25,628 nucleotides of DNA from NCBI GenBank assembly GCA_900321895.1, contig ONYB01000065.1, forward strand, positions 1-25,628, read 5' to 3'. The position numbers and the translations under genes were made by a program. Origin of the DNA: an uncultured Brachyspira sp. GTDB lineage: Bacteria > Cyanobacteriota > Vampirovibrionia > Gastranaerophilales > Gastranaerophilaceae. Below, piece after piece: positions 23,471-25,628 of the stretch (position 1 is the stretch's first letter; each line of letters starts with the position of its first letter). The notes under the pieces are model-generated. The model was not told where the DNA came from and did not search any database. It saw only the letters and a list, made by a program, of their open reading frames with translations.

Positions 23471-24484
23471 TTAAATTATTTTGTAAATCAAATAGTAAAT
23501 CACAGATGAAATAATCATACATGCCGGAATTGTCAAAACCCACGCAATAACGATGTTTCCAACTATTCTCCATTTAACGGCATGTGCGTGGAAAGTTGAA
23601 CCGACTCCCATAATCGCCGTAGAAATTACGTGGGTAGTGCTTAACGGAATACCGAAATGCGATGCTGTCAAAATCAAGCCTGCCGCAGAAGTTTCCGCTG
23701 CAAATCCGTGTATCGGTTTGAGTTTAATAATTTTATGCCCCATGGTCTTGATAATTTTCCAACCGCCGTTCATAGTACCTGCCGCCATAGTCAAGGCACA
23801 GGCAACAATTACGAAAAGCGGAATTTCAAAATCACCCGTCGGGCTTTTGTGCAAAACACCGCCTGCCAAAAGTGCTAATGTAATAATACCCATAGTTTTT
23901 TGGGCATCATTAGAACCGTGGCTTAATGCCATCATGCCCGCAGACAAAAGTTGCAACTTTCTAAATCTTTTATTAACCGTTCCGGGGTGAGCTTTTAAAA
24001 TGATCAAAATCCATGCAATCAAAAGCATAAGGGTAAAGCCGACGCAAAATCCCAACATAGGGGAGGTAAACATCGGAATAATAACCTTATCCATTAACGT
24101 GTGAACATGAACAACGCTTACACCGGCTTTAACTATTGCCGCACCCAGCAAACCGCCGATTAGGGCATGAGAAGAACTGGACGGTAATCCCAAAAGCCAC
24201 GTCAGCAAGTTCCAAATAACCGCTGAAAGCAAGGCACAGAAGATAACTGTCAACGTAATCATGTCGGCATTAACAATTCCCGAACCGATTGTTTTTGCAA
24301 CGTGTGTTCCTGTCAAAGCTCCGATAAATTCGAGGCTTGCCCCAAAAAGAACCGCTTGTTTGGGCGACAAAACCTTTGTAGATACAACGGTTGCGATTGC
24401 GTTGGCACAATCGTGAAACCCGTTGATAAATTCAAATACAAGTGCAATTAATACTACTGCAGCTAAAATTAATAGAGTAATCAT
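23471..24484 (-). CDS. inorganic phosphate transporter, PiT family
   Basis: This is a 337-residue low-affinity phosphate permease of the inner membrane. The two duplicated family signatures are present: F-I-N-G-F-H-D-C-A-N-A-I-A (19-31) near the N-terminus and S-H-G-S-N-D-A-Q-K-T-M-G-I in the second half. Other features are L-P-S-S-S-S-H-A-L-I-G-G and T-T-H-V-I-S-T-A-I-M-G-V-G. About ten transmembrane helices are predicted. PiT proteins move phosphate (often as a metal-phosphate complex) with H+ or Na+. The upstream gene is a DUF47/PhoU-like protein 8 bases away, the standard pairing. AAAGGATA precedes the ATG. Confidence 0.95.
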   Translation of the reverse strand: MITLLILAAVVLIALVFEFINGFHDCANAIATVVSTKVLSPKQAVLFGASLEFIGALTGTHVAKTIGSGIVNADMITLTVIFCALLSAVIWNLLTWLLGLPSSSSHALIGGLLGAAIVKAGVSVVHVHTLMDKVIIPMFTSPMLGFCVGFTLMLLIAWILIILKAHPGTVNKRFRKLQLLSAGMMALSHGSNDAQKTMGIITLALLAGGVLHKSPTGDFEIPLFVIVACALTMAAGTMNGGWKIIKTMGHKIIKLKPIHGFAAETSAAGLILTASHFGIPLSTTHVISTAIMGVGSTFHAHAVKWRIVGNIVIAWVLTIPACMIISSVIYYLIYKII

Positions 24485-24492
24485 ATTATCCT

Positions 24493-25134
24493 TTACGATT
24501 GTTTTAACACAACATTAAGTATAGTATCCGTAACGTAGAAGCAAGCATCGAAAGCGTTTTCGATTTCTTTATACATATCTCTCAATTTGATAACCTCGAG
24601 AGCATCAAATTTGCCCGAAAACAATTCCATCATAGCCTTACGGTGGATTTCATCTCCGTGAGATTCAATTTCTTTCATTTCAATGTTTAATTTAGTAATC
24701 TTTTCCAAATCAGAAACTTTTTTAAATTCCTTGATAATCTCACCGAGTTTTTGAGTAGCATTAACCAAATTTAAAGCCTGTTCTTTCATTTCAGGAGTAT
24801 AATTGTTAATTCTGTATACTTCCAAATTTAAACAGGCTTTGATAATTTTTTTGTTGATTTTATTTAATTGTACCGCAATAGTTTGAATGTCTTCTCTTTC
24901 TATCGGGGTAATAAAACTCTTATTTAATTGTTTAAGGATAGCTTTATATGAAAGTTTACCTTTCTTTTTGTATTTAAGAGCTTTTTCTTTGTATTCATCA
25001 GTTAATTGGTTGTGCATAATTGCATCGTACAATCTTGCTGATTTCTGACAAATTTCTGCACCGTCCTGAAAATAAATGAAGAACATTTTATCTTCCGGAG
25101 GCATTATATAGGACATTAAATTAAATTTAGGCAT
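24493..25134 (-). CDS. DUF47 (PhoU-like) protein, regulator partner of PiT
   Basis: The 213-residue all-helical protein begins M-P-K-F-N-L-M-S-Y-I-M-P-P-E-D-K-M-F-F, the usual DUF47 N-terminus, and contains E-I-E-S-H-G-D-E-I-H-R-K-A-M and E-V-I-K-L-R-D-M-Y-K-E-I-E-N-A-F-D-A-C. These are the acidic metal-binding helices of the PhoU fold. DUF47 proteins are encoded with PiT transporters and are thought to control them. The frame is open to 25173, but GGGAGAAATATC precedes the ATG at 25134, which I take as the start. No strong promoter was recognised upstream on the minus strand. The 8-base gap to PiT indicates a two-gene operon. Confidence 0.93.
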   Translation of the reverse strand: MPKFNLMSYIMPPEDKMFFIYFQDGAEICQKSARLYDAIMHNQLTDEYKEKALKYKKKGKLSYKAILKQLNKSFITPIEREDIQTIAVQLNKINKKIIKACLNLEVYRINNYTPEMKEQALNLVNATQKLGEIIKEFKKVSDLEKITKLNIEMKEIESHGDEIHRKAMMELFSGKFDALEVIKLRDMYKEIENAFDACFYVTDTILNVVLKQS

Positions 25135-25310
25135 GATATTTCTCCCTTTTTCACACATGTTCAGCATACTCAAAACATGGCAAGTATTAAAGTAGATATT
25201 TACAAAAAGTTAAAAAGGGTAAAAAGTGAAAGGTGAAAAGTTCTTATCGTAAAGTAAGTAGGTTAGTAGGTTAGTAAGAGATTTACATTAAGCTGTTTGT
25301 GTTGCTTATT
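25135..25310. other. AT-rich intergenic stretch upstream of the DUF47 gene
   Basis: No gene is seen. It holds the DUF47 Shine-Dalgarno and a short inverted repeat CATGTT/AACATG (25156-25161 and 25174-25179). A purine-rich run follows (25201-25240), then two tandem copies of AGTAGGTT (25257-25272). No clear promoter pair was found on either strand. Confidence 0.5.
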
Positions 25311-25479
25311 CCTCTCCCCTTGAGGGAGAGGAGCAGTTGTAGGCGAAAGTATTGAGCCGTACAAATGCGGTGAGGGGTAAATTGCCGAACGCATTATGCC
25401 TTGACCCCTCACCCTATTTTCTAGCCTTCAACTTCGTTTCAGTCTGAAAATAGGCCTCTCCCGCAAGGGGCGAGGCTAT
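25311..25479. repeat. cluster of GC-rich inverted repeats
   Basis: Four inverted repeats follow one another in otherwise AT-rich DNA. CCTCTCCC/GGGAGAGG is a perfect 8-bp stem with 5-base loop (25311-25331). GGTGAGGGGT/ACCCCTCACC is perfect over 10 bp (25369-25378 and 25404-25413). CCTATTTTC/GAAAATAGG is perfect over 9 bp (25413-25421 and 25446-25454). G-C-C-T-C-T-C-C-C with G-G-G-G-C-G-A-G-G-C (25454-25476) has a GCAA loop of GNRA type, one G.T pair and one bulge. No ORF explains it. CCTCTCCC/GGTGAGGGG pieces are familiar from dispersed intergenic repeats in many bacteria, so this is probably a repeat element. Confidence 0.75.
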
Positions 25480-25512
25480 TGGACGACTAAATGTGGCACG
25501 CTAAAATAAAAT

Positions 25513-25628
25513 AATTTGTCATGCTGAACTTGTTTCTAAAACATGTCATCCTGAGGAGCGTAGCGACAATTTGTTATGTTGAGCTTGTTTCTAAAACATG
25601 TCATTCTGAGGCACGAAGTGCCGTAAGA
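25513..25628. repeat. 55-bp imperfect tandem repeat at the window end
   Basis: Two units (25513-25567 and 25568-25622) start AATTTGT and align over their length, sharing CTTGTTTCTAAAACATGTCA and a C-T-G-A-G-G end. Each unit contains the hairpin TGTTT-CTA-AAACA. The second also has GGCAC-GAA-GTGCC, where the first has a diverged GAGCGTAGCGAC. Related TCATCCTGAG/GTAGCGA pieces occur in intergenic repeats of many bacteria. More units may lie beyond the window. Confidence 0.8.

Noticed and set aside
25257..25272. Two 8-bp tandem copies of AGTAGGTT as a regulatory iteron or CRISPR-like array
   Set aside because: Only two short copies and no spacer structure; treated as simple sequence.

Overview
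The window is AT-rich bacterial chromosomal DNA, densely packed with about two dozen genes on both strands. An LPS-export ABC protein (LptB) beside an LptF/LptG-type permease indicates a diderm with an outer membrane. Two proteins of no recognised family carry a short asparagine/serine-phenylalanine-glycine motif (N-I-N-F-K-G and V-S-F-T-G). From memory, this is common in uncharacterised proteins of gut Vampirovibrionia/Melainabacteria (Gastranaerophilales). That lineage is my best guess; it is an inference, not something the sequence proves. No phage, transposase, CRISPR array, rRNA or tRNA gene was seen.

Layout. 1-809: 3' part of a Xer-type tyrosine recombinase, cut by the window edge. 827-1543: dethiobiotin-synthetase-like ATPase with altered catalytic residues. 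1546-1719 (-): a 57-residue ORF. 1819-2733 (-): a second, complete Xer recombinase. 2821-4635: secreted TPR protein. 4658-7373: an 85-residue protein coupled to GTPase engB, then hisS with its own promoter, then two small genes, closed by a strong terminator at 7392-7423. 7480-8577: membrane acyltransferase. 8637-11281: lptB, an lptF/G permease and a secreted phosphodiester-glycosidase-like protein, tightly spaced as an operon. 11278-15942 (-): CCA-adding enzyme, glycosyltransferase, AGCS amino-acid symporter, ACT-domain protein and a small protein. 15992-19111: 1039-residue SF1 helicase with a probable C-terminal nuclease domain. 19232-19849: thymidine kinase. 19925-22472 (-): a divergent DXS and a PnuC-type transporter. 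22498-23469: multi-pass protein of unknown function. 23471-25134 (-): DUF47/PhoU-like protein and PiT phosphate transporter. 25135-25628: no gene, but dense inverted repeats and a 55-bp tandem repeat.

Most genes are housekeeping: translation (hisS, cca, engB), envelope assembly (lptB, lptF/G, acyltransferase, glycosyltransferase), nucleotide and isoprenoid supply (tdk, dxs, pnuC), phosphate uptake and DNA processing (two Xer proteins, helicase).

The most interesting signals are regulatory. Five genes without a Shine-Dalgarno sequence have a -10-like hexamer only 6-8 bases before their ATG, which predicts leaderless transcripts. The clearest is hisS, which has a full-consensus TTGACA-N17-TATAAT promoter. 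Other genes here have ordinary Shine-Dalgarno sequences, so two initiation modes appear to coexist. Perfect palindromes sit in the promoter regions of tdk, dxs and the cca/helicase divergon. The non-coding right end is a mosaic of GC-rich hairpins followed by a tandem repeat.
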